Positions 37,727 to 46,187 are shown, counted from the first letter of the stretch. The stretch is DNA of 64,000 nt from Bifidobacterium pseudocatenulatum DSM 20438 = JCM 1200 = LMG 10505 (GCF_001025215.1 NZ_AP012330.1:1550001-1614000); one strand, 5' to 3'. Notes: generated by a model from the letters alone, not told the origin. Program-made: numbers and translations.

Positions 37727-38569
37727 ATGACCAGCACTTTGGCACCGGTATTGAGCATCGCGGGATCGGATTCCTCCGGTGGTGCCGGCATTCAGGCGGA
37801 TTTGAAAACCATGCTTGCCAATGGCGTGTTCGGTATGACCGCCATCGCGGCGCTGACCGCGCAGAACACCACAGGCGTGACCATGGTCACGAACACTCCT
37901 CCGGAAATGCTCGCCGCGCAAATCGACGCAGTATTTGAAGATATTCCGCCGGTCGCGGTGAAGATCGGCATGGTGTCGAGCGTGGAGCTCATCAACGTGA
38001 TCGCCGACCGTCTGATTGCGCATGATGCCACGAATATTGTGCTTGATCCGGTGATGGTGGCAACATCCGGTGCGAAGCTTATCGAAGGCGACGCGATTGC
38101 GGCACTGACTTCCAAGCTGTTCCCGCTGGCCACCGTCATCACGCCGAATATGCCGGAGACCCAGGCGCTGTGCGAGCTGGCCGTCGAACAGGGTGCCGAC
38201 GCGATCGACTACGAGAATGGCGAAAGCATCTCCAGTGAGAACGACATGGTGACGGCAGGCCATATGCTCGCCGGCCATTTCGGCTGCGCGGTGCTCGTCA
38301 AAGGCGGTCATGGCACGCAGGATGCCAGCGATGTGCTCGTTGAACCGAGCGGCAAAGTCACTTGGTTCCGCGCGCGTCGTATCAATAATCCGAACACGCA
38401 TGGCACCGGATGCACGCTGTCTTCGGCGATCGCATCGCATCTGGCGCTTGGCGAGACATTGCCGGAAGCCGTCGATAGTGCAAAACTGTATCTGACGGGC
38501 GCCTTGGAGGCGCAGCTTGACCTCGGTCACGGATCCGGACCGATGGATCACGCTTGGAAATGGCGCTGA
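37727..38569 (+). CDS. thiD: Hydroxymethylpyrimidine / phosphomethylpyrimidine kinase
   Basis: Phosphorylates HMP twice to HMP-PP, the substrate of ThiE. The 280-residue ribokinase-fold protein has SIAGSDSSGGAGIQADLKT at the N-terminus, VKIGMVSS, VLDPVMVATSG, TPNMPETQAL, LVKGGH, and the catalytic Asp/anion hole NTHGTGCTLSSAIA. ATG follows AAGGAGTCATTC. Third gene of the riboswitch-controlled thi set. Confidence 0.96.
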   Translation: MTSTLAPVLSIAGSDSSGGAGIQADLKTMLANGVFGMTAIAALTAQNTTGVTMVTNTPPEMLAAQIDAVFEDIPPVAVKIGMVSSVELINVIADRLIAHDATNIVLDPVMVATSGAKLIEGDAIAALTSKLFPLATVITPNMPETQALCELAVEQGADAIDYENGESISSENDMVTAGHMLAGHFGCAVLVKGGHGTQDASDVLVEPSGKVTWFRARRINNPNTHGTGCTLSSAIASHLALGETLPEAVDSAKLYLTGALEAQLDLGHGSGPMDHAWKWR

Positions 38570-38636
38570 CAGCCAAATCCGCACCAGCCAATCCAAGTCG
38601 TATCAGGCCGATAGGAACGCAACGAAAGGAACGAAC

Positions 38637-39002
38637 ATGACCCTTGATCGCAATGCGGAAAAGCAGGAAGTGCCGATCAACCCGGAAACCGGCAAACCGT
38701 ATATCAACACGCTTGCCGCAGTCGCCATCTCCCCCGCCGGCGCAAGCCCTGAAAAGTCCACGTACGTGGCGCAGGCGGTCGACGTGATCCGTCAATCCGG
38801 ATTGCCGAGTGAAACCAACGCCATGTTCACCAACATCGAAGGCGACATCGACGACGTGCTCAAGGTGATTCGCGACGCCACCATGAAGCTGGCTGGCCAG
38901 GGCTATCGCACCGACGTGGTGATCCGTCTCGACATTCGCCCGGGTTTCGAAGGTCAGATCCACGCCAAGCAGGCACTTGTGGACGAAATCCTGTCGGAAT
39001 AA
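38637..39002 (+). CDS. Thiamine-binding protein, MTH1187/YkoF family
   Basis: A 121-residue cytoplasmic protein with the ferredoxin-like MTH1187 fold: AAVAISPAGASPEKSTYVAQAVDVI, the segment TNIEGDIDDVLKVI and VVIRLDIRPG. Members bind thiamine or HMP and often travel with thiamine transport or salvage genes, as here 67 bp after thiD. About 25 residues before the domain are extra. ATG 38637 follows AAAGGAACG; the frame is open upstream inside thiD. Role is probably storage or sensing of the vitamer. Confidence 0.85.
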   Translation: MTLDRNAEKQEVPINPETGKPYINTLAAVAISPAGASPEKSTYVAQAVDVIRQSGLPSETNAMFTNIEGDIDDVLKVIRDATMKLAGQGYRTDVVIRLDIRPGFEGQIHAKQALVDEILSE

Positions 39003-39038
39003 ATCAGGCAATAAACTGTTAGATCGTCAGAAAAATCG

Positions 39039-39075
39039 AAAAGCGCGCTATTTATAAGGAATGGCGCGCTTTTCT
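39039..39075 (+). terminator. Terminator of the thiamine operon
   Basis: Stem AAAAGCGCGC (39039-39048) with GCGCGCTTTT (39064-39073), followed by TTTCTT. Ends the thiM-thiE-thiD-thiamine-binding transcript just ahead of the LacI-type regulator. Confidence 0.85.
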
Positions 39076-39087
39076 TATTGATTTGGG

Positions 39088-39093
39088 TATAGT
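39088..39093 (+). promoter_or_regulatory. -10 hexamer of the LacI-type regulator gene
   Basis: TATAGT, 9 bases before the ATG at 39103. No clear -35 and no Shine-Dalgarno, so transcription may begin at or next to the start codon. Confidence 0.45.
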
Positions 39094-39102
39094 GTAGCGA
39101 AT

Positions 39103-40146
39103 ATGACTACGATGAAGGAAATTGCCGAAGCGACAGGGGTGTCCATTTCCACTGTTTCCCTGGTGCTTAACGGCAGGGATGAAGGACGTGTGAAAGCCCC
39201 TTTGGCCGCGCTCGTACGCGAGAAGGCAGACGAACTCGGCTACACGGTCAATCCTCTGGCGCGCAGCCTGCGCACTTGCCGCACGCGAATTCTCGGCTTC
39301 ATCAGCGAGGAAGTTGCCACCACGCCGTACGCAGGCGGCATCATTCTGGGCGCGCAAGACGCGGCAAGCACCTACGGGTACATGATCATCACGGTCAGCA
39401 CCGATGGCAGGGCGAGCGAAGAGAACGAAATCGCCACGCTGAAACGGTATGGCGTGGACGGTTTCTTCTATTCGAAGATGTCGAATCGCATTGCGAGCGT
39501 GCCAGCCTCGCTCGGCGATTATCCGGTGGTGATGGTGGATGCCACCGATGCCGACAACCAGATTCCCAGCATCGAGCCGGACGAATTCCAAATCGCCTAT
39601 GATGCCACGAAACGGCTGATTCAGGCCGATTGCAAGCGTATCGCCTACATCGGATGCTCGGAAAACATGATTGCGCAGGATGGCCGTTTTGCCGGGTATC
39701 AGGCGGCATTGCAGGATTCCGGTTTCGCCTATGATCCTTCGCTGGTATGCAATGTGCTCAATAATGGTCCTGCGTTGCGTGCCGTCGACAAACTGTTTGA
39801 CGAACGCAATCCCGACGGTTTCTTTTGCTTCAATGATGCGCGTGCATGGTATGTGTACGAATGTGCGGCACGCCGCGGACTGACCGTCGGCAAGGACGTT
39901 TCCATCGTCGGCGTCGACAACCACCGCGTGTTCGCCGAAACGCTGGAACCGCAGCTGACCACGGTGGAACTGCCCCACTATGAGATGGGTTATTGGGCCG
40001 CATGCAAGCTTATTTCGATGATCGAACGCAAGCCCGTCGACAGTTCGTCTTGGCCGAATACCACCGCTCCCATGCCGCCGTTGGATTCGCCGATTCCTGC
40101 GAAGATCCATTGCGCGCTGATAGAAAAGGGATCGGTTCGCAGCTAA
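39103..40146 (+). CDS. LacI-family transcriptional regulator (sucrose regulator)
   Basis: A 347-residue repressor. The N-terminal helix-turn-helix (MKEIAEATGVSISTVSLVLNGR) and hinge helix (NPLARSLRT) are canonical, followed by a periplasmic-binding-type ligand domain (about 62-340). It is immediately upstream of the sucrose permease and beta-fructofuranosidase genes, whose promoter carries two CG-centred palindromes, so sucrose or fructose is the probable effector (CscR/ScrR-like role). Probably leaderless, with TATAGT 9 bp before ATG. Followed by a strong terminator. Confidence 0.9.
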   Translation: MTTMKEIAEATGVSISTVSLVLNGRDEGRVKAPLAALVREKADELGYTVNPLARSLRTCRTRILGFISEEVATTPYAGGIILGAQDAASTYGYMIITVSTDGRASEENEIATLKRYGVDGFFYSKMSNRIASVPASLGDYPVVMVDATDADNQIPSIEPDEFQIAYDATKRLIQADCKRIAYIGCSENMIAQDGRFAGYQAALQDSGFAYDPSLVCNVLNNGPALRAVDKLFDERNPDGFFCFNDARAWYVYECAARRGLTVGKDVSIVGVDNHRVFAETLEPQLTTVELPHYEMGYWAACKLISMIERKPVDSSSWPNTTAPMPPLDSPIPAKIHCALIEKGSVRS

Positions 40147-40170
40147 GTTTCGCGATCTAAGACCACATGA

Positions 40171-40219
40171 AAGGCCTGTTGACGTGTCCGTTACGACACG
40201 CCGAGAGGCCTTCTTTTTT
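40171..40219 (+). terminator. Rho-independent terminator after the LacI-type gene
   Basis: Outer arms AAGGCCT (40171-40177) and AGGCCTT (40206-40212), with an inner CGTGTC/GACACG helix, followed by CTTTTTTC. Confidence 0.9.
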
Positions 40220-40236
40220 CATCCCCCATTTCGGCT

Positions 40237-40269
40237 TAATTCCAACACTTCCGAAAAGCGTTGGAATTA
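40237..40269. promoter_or_regulatory. 10-bp inverted repeat upstream of the sucrose promoter
   Basis: TAATTCCAAC (40237-40246) and GTTGGAATTA (40260-40269), perfect arms with a 13-nt spacer, just before the operator palindromes. Candidate binding site for a second regulator. Confidence 0.5.
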
Positions 40270-40272
40270 CTT

Positions 40273-40296
40273 ACGTCAATCGATTGACGTCAATCG
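40273..40296. promoter_or_regulatory. Two overlapping palindromic operators for a LacI-type repressor
   Basis: A perfect 18-bp palindrome (ACGTCAATCGATTGACGT, 40273-40290, central CG) overlaps a second perfect 16-bp palindrome (CGATTGACGTCAATCG, 40281-40296). LacI-family operators typically have such a central CG. They cover the -35 box, so repressor binding should block RNA polymerase. Confidence 0.8.
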
Positions 40297-40312
40297 TTTT
40301 ACGCACTATTAT
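40284..40312 (+). promoter_or_regulatory. Sucrose permease promoter
   Basis: -35 TTGACG (40284-40289), 17-bp spacer, -10 TATTAT (40307-40312). Transcription should start near 40319, giving a leader of about 115 nt with a GTGCCG/CGGCAC hairpin near 40385-40404. Confidence 0.75.
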
Positions 40313-40433
40313 TTAACCATGTTCATCCACTTGGCACGGCAGCTGGGTGAATGACGGCATAACACAACATCGGCACACAACCGAGGTGCCGCGCGGCAGC
40401 GGCACAAACAAAGAGAAACAGAGAAACAACAAC

Positions 40434-41759
40434 ATGGCAAGTACAACTCGATCTGCATGGAAGAATCCTTCCTACCTGCAGAGCTCCTTCGGCATCTTCA
40501 TGTTCTTCTGCTCGTGGGGCATCTGGTGGTCCTTCTTCTCCCGCTGGCTTACCGACCCGGCCCACGGTCTGGGCATGACCTCCGCCGAGCAGGGCCAGAT
40601 CTACTCCATCAACTCCCTGGCAACCCTGGTCATCATGTTCGCCTACGGCGCCATCCAGGACCAACTGGGCATCAAGCGTAAGCTCGTGATCTTCGTCTCC
40701 GCCATCGCAGCGCTCGTCGGCCCGTTCGTGCAGTTCGTGTATGCCCCGATGCTGACAGCCGGCGGCACCACCCGTTTCATCGGCGTGCTCATCGGCTCCA
40801 TCGTGCTGTCCGCAGGTTTCATGGCCGGCTGCTCCCTGTTCGAGGCACTCACCGAACGCTACTCCCGCAAGTTCGGCTTCGAATACGGCCAGTCCCGAGC
40901 TTGGGGCTCATTCGGCTACGCCATCGTGGCGCTGTGTGCAGGCTTCCTGTTCAATATCAACCCGCTGCTGAACTTCTGGGTCGGCTCCATCTGCGGCCTC
41001 GGCATGCTGTGCATCTACGCTTTCTGGGTTCCGGCCGAGCAGAAGGAAGAGCTCAAGAAGGAAGCTGATCCGAACGCGGCTCCGACCAACCCGTCCTTCA
41101 AGGAAATGATTTCCGTTCTGAAGATGCCGACCCTGTGGGTGCTCATCGTTTTCATGCTGTTCACCAACACCTTCTACACCGTGTTCGATCAGCAGATGTT
41201 CCCGAACTACTACGCTTCCCTCTTCTCCACCACTGAAATCGGCAACGCCACCTACGGCACCCTGAACTCCTTCCAGGTGTTCCTCGAGTCCGCCATGATG
41301 GGTGTCGTTCCGATCATCATGAAGAAGATCGGCGTGCGCAACTCCCTGCTGCTCGGTGCAACCGTGATGTTCCTGCGCATCGGCCTGTGCGGCGTGTTCC
41401 ACGATCCGGTCAGCGTCTCCATCGTCAAGCTGTTCCACTCCATCGAGGTTCCGCTGTTCTGCCTGCCGGCATTCCGCTACTTCACCCTGCACTTCGACAC
41501 CAAGCTGTCGGCAACCCTGTACATGGTGGGCTTCCAGATCGCTTCCCAGATCGGCCAGGTGATCTTCTCCACCCCGATGGGCGCCCTGCATGACGCCATG
41601 GGCGATCGCCCGACCTTCTTCACCATCTCCGGCATCGTGCTGGCAGCCCTGATCTACGGCTTCTTCGTGATCAAGAAGGACGACCAGGAAGTCGGCGGTG
41701 ATCCGTTCTACACCGACAAGCAGCTCAAGGCCCAGGCCGCTGCAGAAGCGAATGCCTGA
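40434..41759 (+). CDS. Sucrose/oligosaccharide:H+ symporter (MFS, LacY/CscB family)
   Basis: A 441-residue, 12-helix permease of the oligosaccharide:H+ symporter family: the N-terminal FGIFMFFCSWGIWWSFFSRWL and SINSLATLVIMFAYGAIQDQLG are typical, and LFEALTERYSRKFGFEYGQSRAWGSFGYA matches the LacY/CscB helix 4-5 region. Pairing with a GH32 enzyme and a LacI-type repressor supports sucrose as the substrate. ATG 40434 is preceded by a poor ribosome site (AAAGAGAAAC). Codon use is strongly biased, suggesting high expression. Confidence 0.92.
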   Translation: MASTTRSAWKNPSYLQSSFGIFMFFCSWGIWWSFFSRWLTDPAHGLGMTSAEQGQIYSINSLATLVIMFAYGAIQDQLGIKRKLVIFVSAIAALVGPFVQFVYAPMLTAGGTTRFIGVLIGSIVLSAGFMAGCSLFEALTERYSRKFGFEYGQSRAWGSFGYAIVALCAGFLFNINPLLNFWVGSICGLGMLCIYAFWVPAEQKEELKKEADPNAAPTNPSFKEMISVLKMPTLWVLIVFMLFTNTFYTVFDQQMFPNYYASLFSTTEIGNATYGTLNSFQVFLESAMMGVVPIIMKKIGVRNSLLLGATVMFLRIGLCGVFHDPVSVSIVKLFHSIEVPLFCLPAFRYFTLHFDTKLSATLYMVGFQIASQIGQVIFSTPMGALHDAMGDRPTFFTISGIVLAALIYGFFVIKKDDQEVGGDPFYTDKQLKAQAAAEANA

Positions 41760-41797
41760 ACGCAATCGCAAGTCCAGCCAAGAACATAACTGAATCG

Positions 41798-41838
41798 TGC
41801 TGCTCGAAGCGTTTCCCCTTTTTCCGCTTCGGGCAGCA
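41798..41838 (+). other. Intercistronic hairpin between permease and beta-fructofuranosidase
   Basis: 14-bp arms with one mismatch (41798-41811 and 41825-41838), followed by a T-rich but interrupted stretch. Likely a partial terminator or stability element that sets the ratio of the two products. Confidence 0.6.
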
Positions 41839-41905
41839 TTCTTACAACTTTTACTCAAAACTCAATAAGCAGCAATTCAACAATCACAAGAAAGGCTATT
41901 CAACG

Positions 41906-43462
41906 ATGACTGGCTTCACCCCGGACGCACCCGTCCTTCACGAAATCAAGAACCACAGCGAAGCCCTGGCACAGGCGGAAGCAGGCGTTGCAGCCATGGC
42001 CGCCGAACGCAACAACCGCTGGTACCCGAAGTTCCACATCGCATCCAACGGCGGCTGGATCAACGATCCGAACGGCCTGTGCTTCTACAAGGGCCGTTGG
42101 CACGTGTTCTACCAGCTGCACCCGTACGGCACCCAGTGGGGTCCGATGCACTGGGGCCACGTCTCATCCACCGACATGCTCAACTGGAAGCGTGAGCCGA
42201 TCATGTTCGCCCCGACTCTCGAAGAGGAAAAAGACGGCGTGTTCTCCGGTTCCGCAGTGATCGGCGATGACGGCGAGCTCAAGTTCTACTACACCGGCCA
42301 CCGCTGGGCCAACGGCATCGACAACACCGGCGGCGACTGGCAGGTGCAGATGATCGCCGAACCAGACAACGACGAGCTGACCAGCGCCACCAAGCGCGGC
42401 ATGATCATCGATTGCCCGCTCGATAAGGTCGACCACCACTACCGTGACCCGAAGGTATGGAAGACCGGAGACAAGTGGTACATGACCTTCGGTGTCTCCT
42501 CCGTAGAAAAGCGCGGCCAGATGTGGCTGTTCTCCTCCGATGACATGGTTCGTTGGACCTACGAGCGTGTGCTGTTCGAACACCCGGATCCGAACGTCTT
42601 CATGCTTGAATGCCCGGACTTCTTCCCGATCAAGGACGCCGAGGGCAATGAGAAGTGGGTCATCGGCTTCTCCGCCATGGGCGCAAAGGCCTCCGGTTTC
42701 ATGAACCGCAACGTTTCCAACGCCGGCTACATGATCGGCACGTGGACCCCGGGCGAGGCGTTCCAGCCGGAAACCGAGTTTCGCCTGTGGGATTGCGGCC
42801 ACAACTATTACGCTCCGCAGTCCTTCAACGATGGCGAGCGCCAGATCGTATACGGCTGGATGAGCCCGTTCGTTGAGCCGATTCCGATGCAGGATGACGG
42901 CTGGTGCGGCAACCTGACCCTTCCGCGTGAGATCACCCTGGGCGCCGACGGCGATCTGCACACCGCTCCGGTTGCCGAAATGGAGGGCTTGCGCGAAAAC
43001 ACCACCGATTTCGGTGCGATCTCGCTGGACGTCAATGGCGAGCAGACCATTGCCGACGATGCCGAAGCCGTTGAAATCGAAATGACCATCGATCTCAACG
43101 CTTCCACCGCGGAACGCGCCGGTCTGAAGATTCACGCGACTGAGGATGGCTCTTACACGTATGTGGCGTTCGACGATCAGATCGGCCGCGTGGTGATCGA
43201 CCGTCAGGCCGCAGCCCAGGGCGATCGTGGCTACCGTACCGCGCCGCTTTCCGCCGAAGAACTGGCTTCCGGCGAGCTCAAGCTGCGCGTGTTTGTGGAT
43301 CGCGGCTGCGTGGAAGTGTACGTAAACGACGGCCGTCAGGCCATGAGCTCCTTCAGCTACGCTTCCGAAGGCCCACGAGCCATCAAACTTGTTGCCGAAT
43401 CCGGCACGCTTGAGGTCAAGTCCTTGAAGCTCCACACCATGAAGTCCATCGGACTGGAGTGA
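41906..43462 (+). CDS. Beta-fructofuranosidase (GH32)
   Basis: Intracellular hydrolysis of sucrose and short fructo-oligosaccharides. The 518-residue protein, without signal peptide, has the five-blade GH32 propeller with nucleophile Asp54 in NGGWINDPNG, the transition-state stabiliser in YRDPKVW, the acid/base Glu235 in LECPDF, and a C-terminal beta-sandwich (from about 370) with FVDRGCVEVYVNDG. ATG follows AGAAAGG. Same operon as the permease. Confidence 0.96.
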   Translation: MTGFTPDAPVLHEIKNHSEALAQAEAGVAAMAAERNNRWYPKFHIASNGGWINDPNGLCFYKGRWHVFYQLHPYGTQWGPMHWGHVSSTDMLNWKREPIMFAPTLEEEKDGVFSGSAVIGDDGELKFYYTGHRWANGIDNTGGDWQVQMIAEPDNDELTSATKRGMIIDCPLDKVDHHYRDPKVWKTGDKWYMTFGVSSVEKRGQMWLFSSDDMVRWTYERVLFEHPDPNVFMLECPDFFPIKDAEGNEKWVIGFSAMGAKASGFMNRNVSNAGYMIGTWTPGEAFQPETEFRLWDCGHNYYAPQSFNDGERQIVYGWMSPFVEPIPMQDDGWCGNLTLPREITLGADGDLHTAPVAEMEGLRENTTDFGAISLDVNGEQTIADDAEAVEIEMTIDLNASTAERAGLKIHATEDGSYTYVAFDDQIGRVVIDRQAAAQGDRGYRTAPLSAEELASGELKLRVFVDRGCVEVYVNDGRQAMSSFSYASEGPRAIKLVAESGTLEVKSLKLHTMKSIGLE

Positions 43463-43496
43463 AGCTAATCCAAGGCAGTAGCAAGGGGTAAAGAGT

Positions 43497-43540
43497 AAGG
43501 CGGGTTTCGTGTCGAATGAGATACGAAACCCGCCTTTCGT
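43497..43540 (+). terminator. Terminator of the sucrose operon
   Basis: Perfect 14-bp stem (43497-43510 with 43523-43536), then a T-rich tail including CGTTTTGG. Confidence 0.9.
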
Positions 43541-43571
43541 TTTGGTTTGGAACGTGGTTTAGGGAGTGCTT

Positions 43572-43577
43572 TATACT
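43572..43577 (+). promoter_or_regulatory. Candidate -10 for the ABC permease transcript
   Basis: TATACT, 114 bases before the ATG at 43691. No good -35 at 16-18 bp. The leader between shows no TPP, FMN or purine riboswitch consensus that I recognise. Confidence 0.35.
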
Positions 43578-43690
43578 GGCACCCCGGTAATGAACTTTTC
43601 TGACCGGAACGCGGGCAGGCTCCTCACCTTACTGATTTCTCGCCACCGGTCACGTGCGCGCCCACTATGGCGCAGAAAGCAAGGTGAACG

Positions 43691-44611
43691 ATGGCGGTTT
43701 CGCACGTTCAACGCAGGGATTCGGCAACAGGATCCATACCCTCAAACACGAGTTCGCACATGGGTTCGGGCATGGCTGCGAACACGAATTCAAAAGCCGG
43801 CATTGTCGCAAAACTTCTCGAAGCTTTGTCCGCCTTTGCTCACGTTTGCAAACGCCGTATTCCCACGGTTATTGCAGTAGTGCTGTTGCTGGCGGTATGG
43901 GAGGCGTGGGTCCGCATCGGCAATGTGCCCAGCACCATGATCGCCGCGCCAAGCGAAATCGCACAGGCCACCGTCGAAACATGGTCGACGTTATGGCCTG
44001 CCACGCAAGTCACTTTGCTTGAAGGTACCGTCGGATTCCTGTTCGCCGTACTGTTCGGCATTCTCATCGGCATACTGCTGTACTGCTCATGCATTGCGAA
44101 CGCCGCATTGCTCCCGTTGCTTTCAGCTGCGCAGACCATGCCGTTGATTTCCATCGCTCCCCTATTTTTGATCTGGTTTGGCTTTGAGATTTCCGGAAAA
44201 ATCGTGATCGTAACGGTATTCGGCTTATTCCCGATTGCAGTGCAGACGATTCGTGGGCTTGAAGCGGTCCCCCAGTTTTATTCGGATGTTGCGCTGACTT
44301 GTGGCGCCACGAAAGCGTGGACACTGTGGCATGTGAAGCTGCGTGTGGCCGCTCGTCAGATTTATGGCGGCATCCGCGTTTCCGCCGCATACATTTTCGC
44401 CACCGCCGCCACCGCAGAATATTTGGGCGCGCGCAAAGGTCTTGGCATTTGGCTACAGGCCGCCTACAACTCGTTCCGCACACCGCTGATCTTCTCGGCG
44501 ACGCTGGTCATCATCGCCATCACCGGCGTTCTGGTGTGCCTGGTGAACCTCAGCGAACGCGTCCTGCTCGGCCCAGCTGATGCCGACGCCGATCCCGATG
44601 CAGACCAGTAA
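43691..44611 (+). CDS. ABC transporter permease, ThiX/SsuC type
   Basis: A 306-residue membrane protein with six predicted helices after a hydrophilic N-terminus of about 45 residues. The permease-ATPase contact loop (EAA-like: ALTCGATKAWTLWHVKLRVAARQIYGGIRVSAAYIF) places it in the BPD_transp_1 class used for taurine, nitrate and HMP/thiamine precursors. AAGGTGAACG precedes the ATG. It is followed by an NMT1/THI5-like binding lipoprotein, but no ATPase gene is found next to it, so an ATPase encoded elsewhere must be shared. Substrate uncertain; an HMP-like pyrimidine is the first guess. Confidence 0.85.
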   Translation: MAVSHVQRRDSATGSIPSNTSSHMGSGMAANTNSKAGIVAKLLEALSAFAHVCKRRIPTVIAVVLLLAVWEAWVRIGNVPSTMIAAPSEIAQATVETWSTLWPATQVTLLEGTVGFLFAVLFGILIGILLYCSCIANAALLPLLSAAQTMPLISIAPLFLIWFGFEISGKIVIVTVFGLFPIAVQTIRGLEAVPQFYSDVALTCGATKAWTLWHVKLRVAARQIYGGIRVSAAYIFATAATAEYLGARKGLGIWLQAAYNSFRTPLIFSATLVIIAITGVLVCLVNLSERVLLGPADADADPDADQ

Positions 44612-44818
44612 GTCAAACACGCCAAACATCATCGGCCTTCTGCAAACGCAGCATTCGCAGCATTCGCCACTCCGCATTGCATGTCGGTCACGCTGCCTAC
44701 GTATAATAAAATCCGCTGTTAAGCCAATGTGTGGCAAACCGGCAATATTCCACGCCTTTCACTAGGCACCGTAAGGAATGTCGGGGGCATTGGACGAGCG
44801 GGGGCCTGAGGCCCTTCG

Positions 44819-44868
44819 TATCGTTTTCTGCCCGAACTCCGCTCGCAGCATATCCCTAGAAAACGATA
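44819..44868 (+). other. Long-armed inverted repeat in the leader of the binding-protein gene
   Basis: Perfect 11-bp arms (44819-44829 and 44858-44868) with a 28-nt loop, 29 bases before the ATG at 44898. Nearby GGGCCTGAGGCCC adds a second hairpin. Candidate structured 5' leader; no known riboswitch consensus is recognised. Confidence 0.5.
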
Positions 44869-44897
44869 GAGAATACAGATTCAAGGGAAATCGCTTT

Positions 44898-45998
44898 ATG
44901 AGCATCTTCAGCAGGCATGACGCCACCGCACGTACTCACATCGCAAGCACAATAATCGCACTCTTCAGCGCAATCGCCATGTTGTTCAGCGTTACCGCAT
45001 GCGGACAAAGCAACGATTCCGCAACAAGCACAGCATCTGGCAGCAGCGATCTGACCAAAGTGACCTTCATGCTGTCCTGGGCGCCCGACACCAATCATAT
45101 CGGCGTATATGTGGCGAAAAACAAGGGTTATTTCAAAGAGGCAGGTCTTGACGTTGATATCGTGGCCGTGGCACAGGCCGGTGCCGAACAGGCCGTGAAC
45201 AACGGCGTGGCCGACTTCGCATTGTCGAATCTCACCAACGTAAGCACGTACGCTGTTAAGGGCGCAACCATCAAGCAGGTGCTGCAGGTACAGCAGAAGC
45301 CAAGCGCCATCTGGTGTTCGCTCGCTTCCAACACTGAAATCAAATCCCCGAAGGATTTCGACGGCAAGACTTTCGCCACGTTCGGATCCAACGAATCCGA
45401 TGCGGTGATCCGTCGCATGATTCAGTCGGACGGAGGTAAGGGCGAATTCGACAAGGTGACCGTCGGCACGTCCACGTTCCAAACGCTGTCCAGCAACAAG
45501 GCTGATTTCGGTGGTTTCTATGCCACTTGGGAGGGTGTGCAGGCCGACATGTACGGTCCGAAGCTCAACTGCTTTACCGAACCGGATTACGGCGTTCCCG
45601 GCAATGCCGACACCATTGGCGTGATCACCAGCGACAAGACGATTTCCAACAATCCCGAACTGGTGAAGAAGTTCGTACAAGCCACCAAGAAGGGCTACGA
45701 GTACGCATATTCGAATCCTGACGATGCAGCGAAGATCCTTGTGAAGGAAGCTCCCGACGCGAATCTCAAGCTTGATTTCGTCAAGAAAAGCATGAAAACC
45801 ATTGTGGACGGTCAGTATTGGGGCGATCCCGCCAAGATCAAGGATGGTTCGTTCACGTTCGGTACGAACGACGTTGAAGGCGCCCAGCAGTATTTCGACT
45901 TCCTCGCTCAGGAAGACGCCTACACCGATTCGCATGACAAGGTGGTGCACGACGCTCCGCAAGCCAAGGATCTCGCCACCGACGAATTCCTGAAATAA
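44898..45998 (+). CDS. NMT1/THI5-like ABC substrate-binding lipoprotein
   Basis: A 366-residue lipoprotein: N-terminal signal with lipobox SVTAC (lipid-modified Cys35), a Ser/Thr linker, then the NMT1/THI5-like fold, opening with FMLSWAPDTNHIGVYVAKNKGYFKEAGLDVDIV, which is the typical start of ThiY/RibY-class proteins. Family members bind pyrimidine vitamer precursors (HMP, formylaminopyrimidine) or riboflavin. AAGGGA at 9 bases fixes the start. It lies 286 bp after its permease and has its own structured leader. Confidence 0.88.
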   Translation: MSIFSRHDATARTHIASTIIALFSAIAMLFSVTACGQSNDSATSTASGSSDLTKVTFMLSWAPDTNHIGVYVAKNKGYFKEAGLDVDIVAVAQAGAEQAVNNGVADFALSNLTNVSTYAVKGATIKQVLQVQQKPSAIWCSLASNTEIKSPKDFDGKTFATFGSNESDAVIRRMIQSDGGKGEFDKVTVGTSTFQTLSSNKADFGGFYATWEGVQADMYGPKLNCFTEPDYGVPGNADTIGVITSDKTISNNPELVKKFVQATKKGYEYAYSNPDDAAKILVKEAPDANLKLDFVKKSMKTIVDGQYWGDPAKIKDGSFTFGTNDVEGAQQYFDFLAQEDAYTDSHDKVVHDAPQAKDLATDEFLK

Positions 45999-46152
45999 TC
46001 GGGTTTGAACGAGTAGGTTTGTAACCCGTTCAGGTACGAATAATCGAAAATATTGGAATACGGCATCCTGCATTTTTATTTCATGCCCAACACTGCTTGC
46101 TCAGTTCGGGTTGAACATGGTTTGTGGGATGCCGCACCATTATGCGTTGCAT

Positions 46153-46182
46153 TTGGCTTCATTGCACGAGTTTGATTAAATA
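46153..46182 (+). promoter_or_regulatory. Promoter of the nucleoside hydrolase gene
   Basis: -35 TTGGCT (46153-46158), 18-bp spacer, -10 TAAATA (46177-46182). The ATG starts 6 nt after the -10 (46188), so the mRNA is probably leaderless. Confidence 0.6.
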
Positions 46183-46187
46183 CAAAT

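Noticed and set aside
42164..43435. Minus-strand frame of 423 codons over the GH32 gene
   Set aside because: Shadow of the strongly codon-biased beta-fructofuranosidase gene.
43560..43690. TPP or FMN riboswitch upstream of the ABC permease
   Set aside because: None of the conserved words of either riboswitch is present, unlike the clear THI element at 35811.
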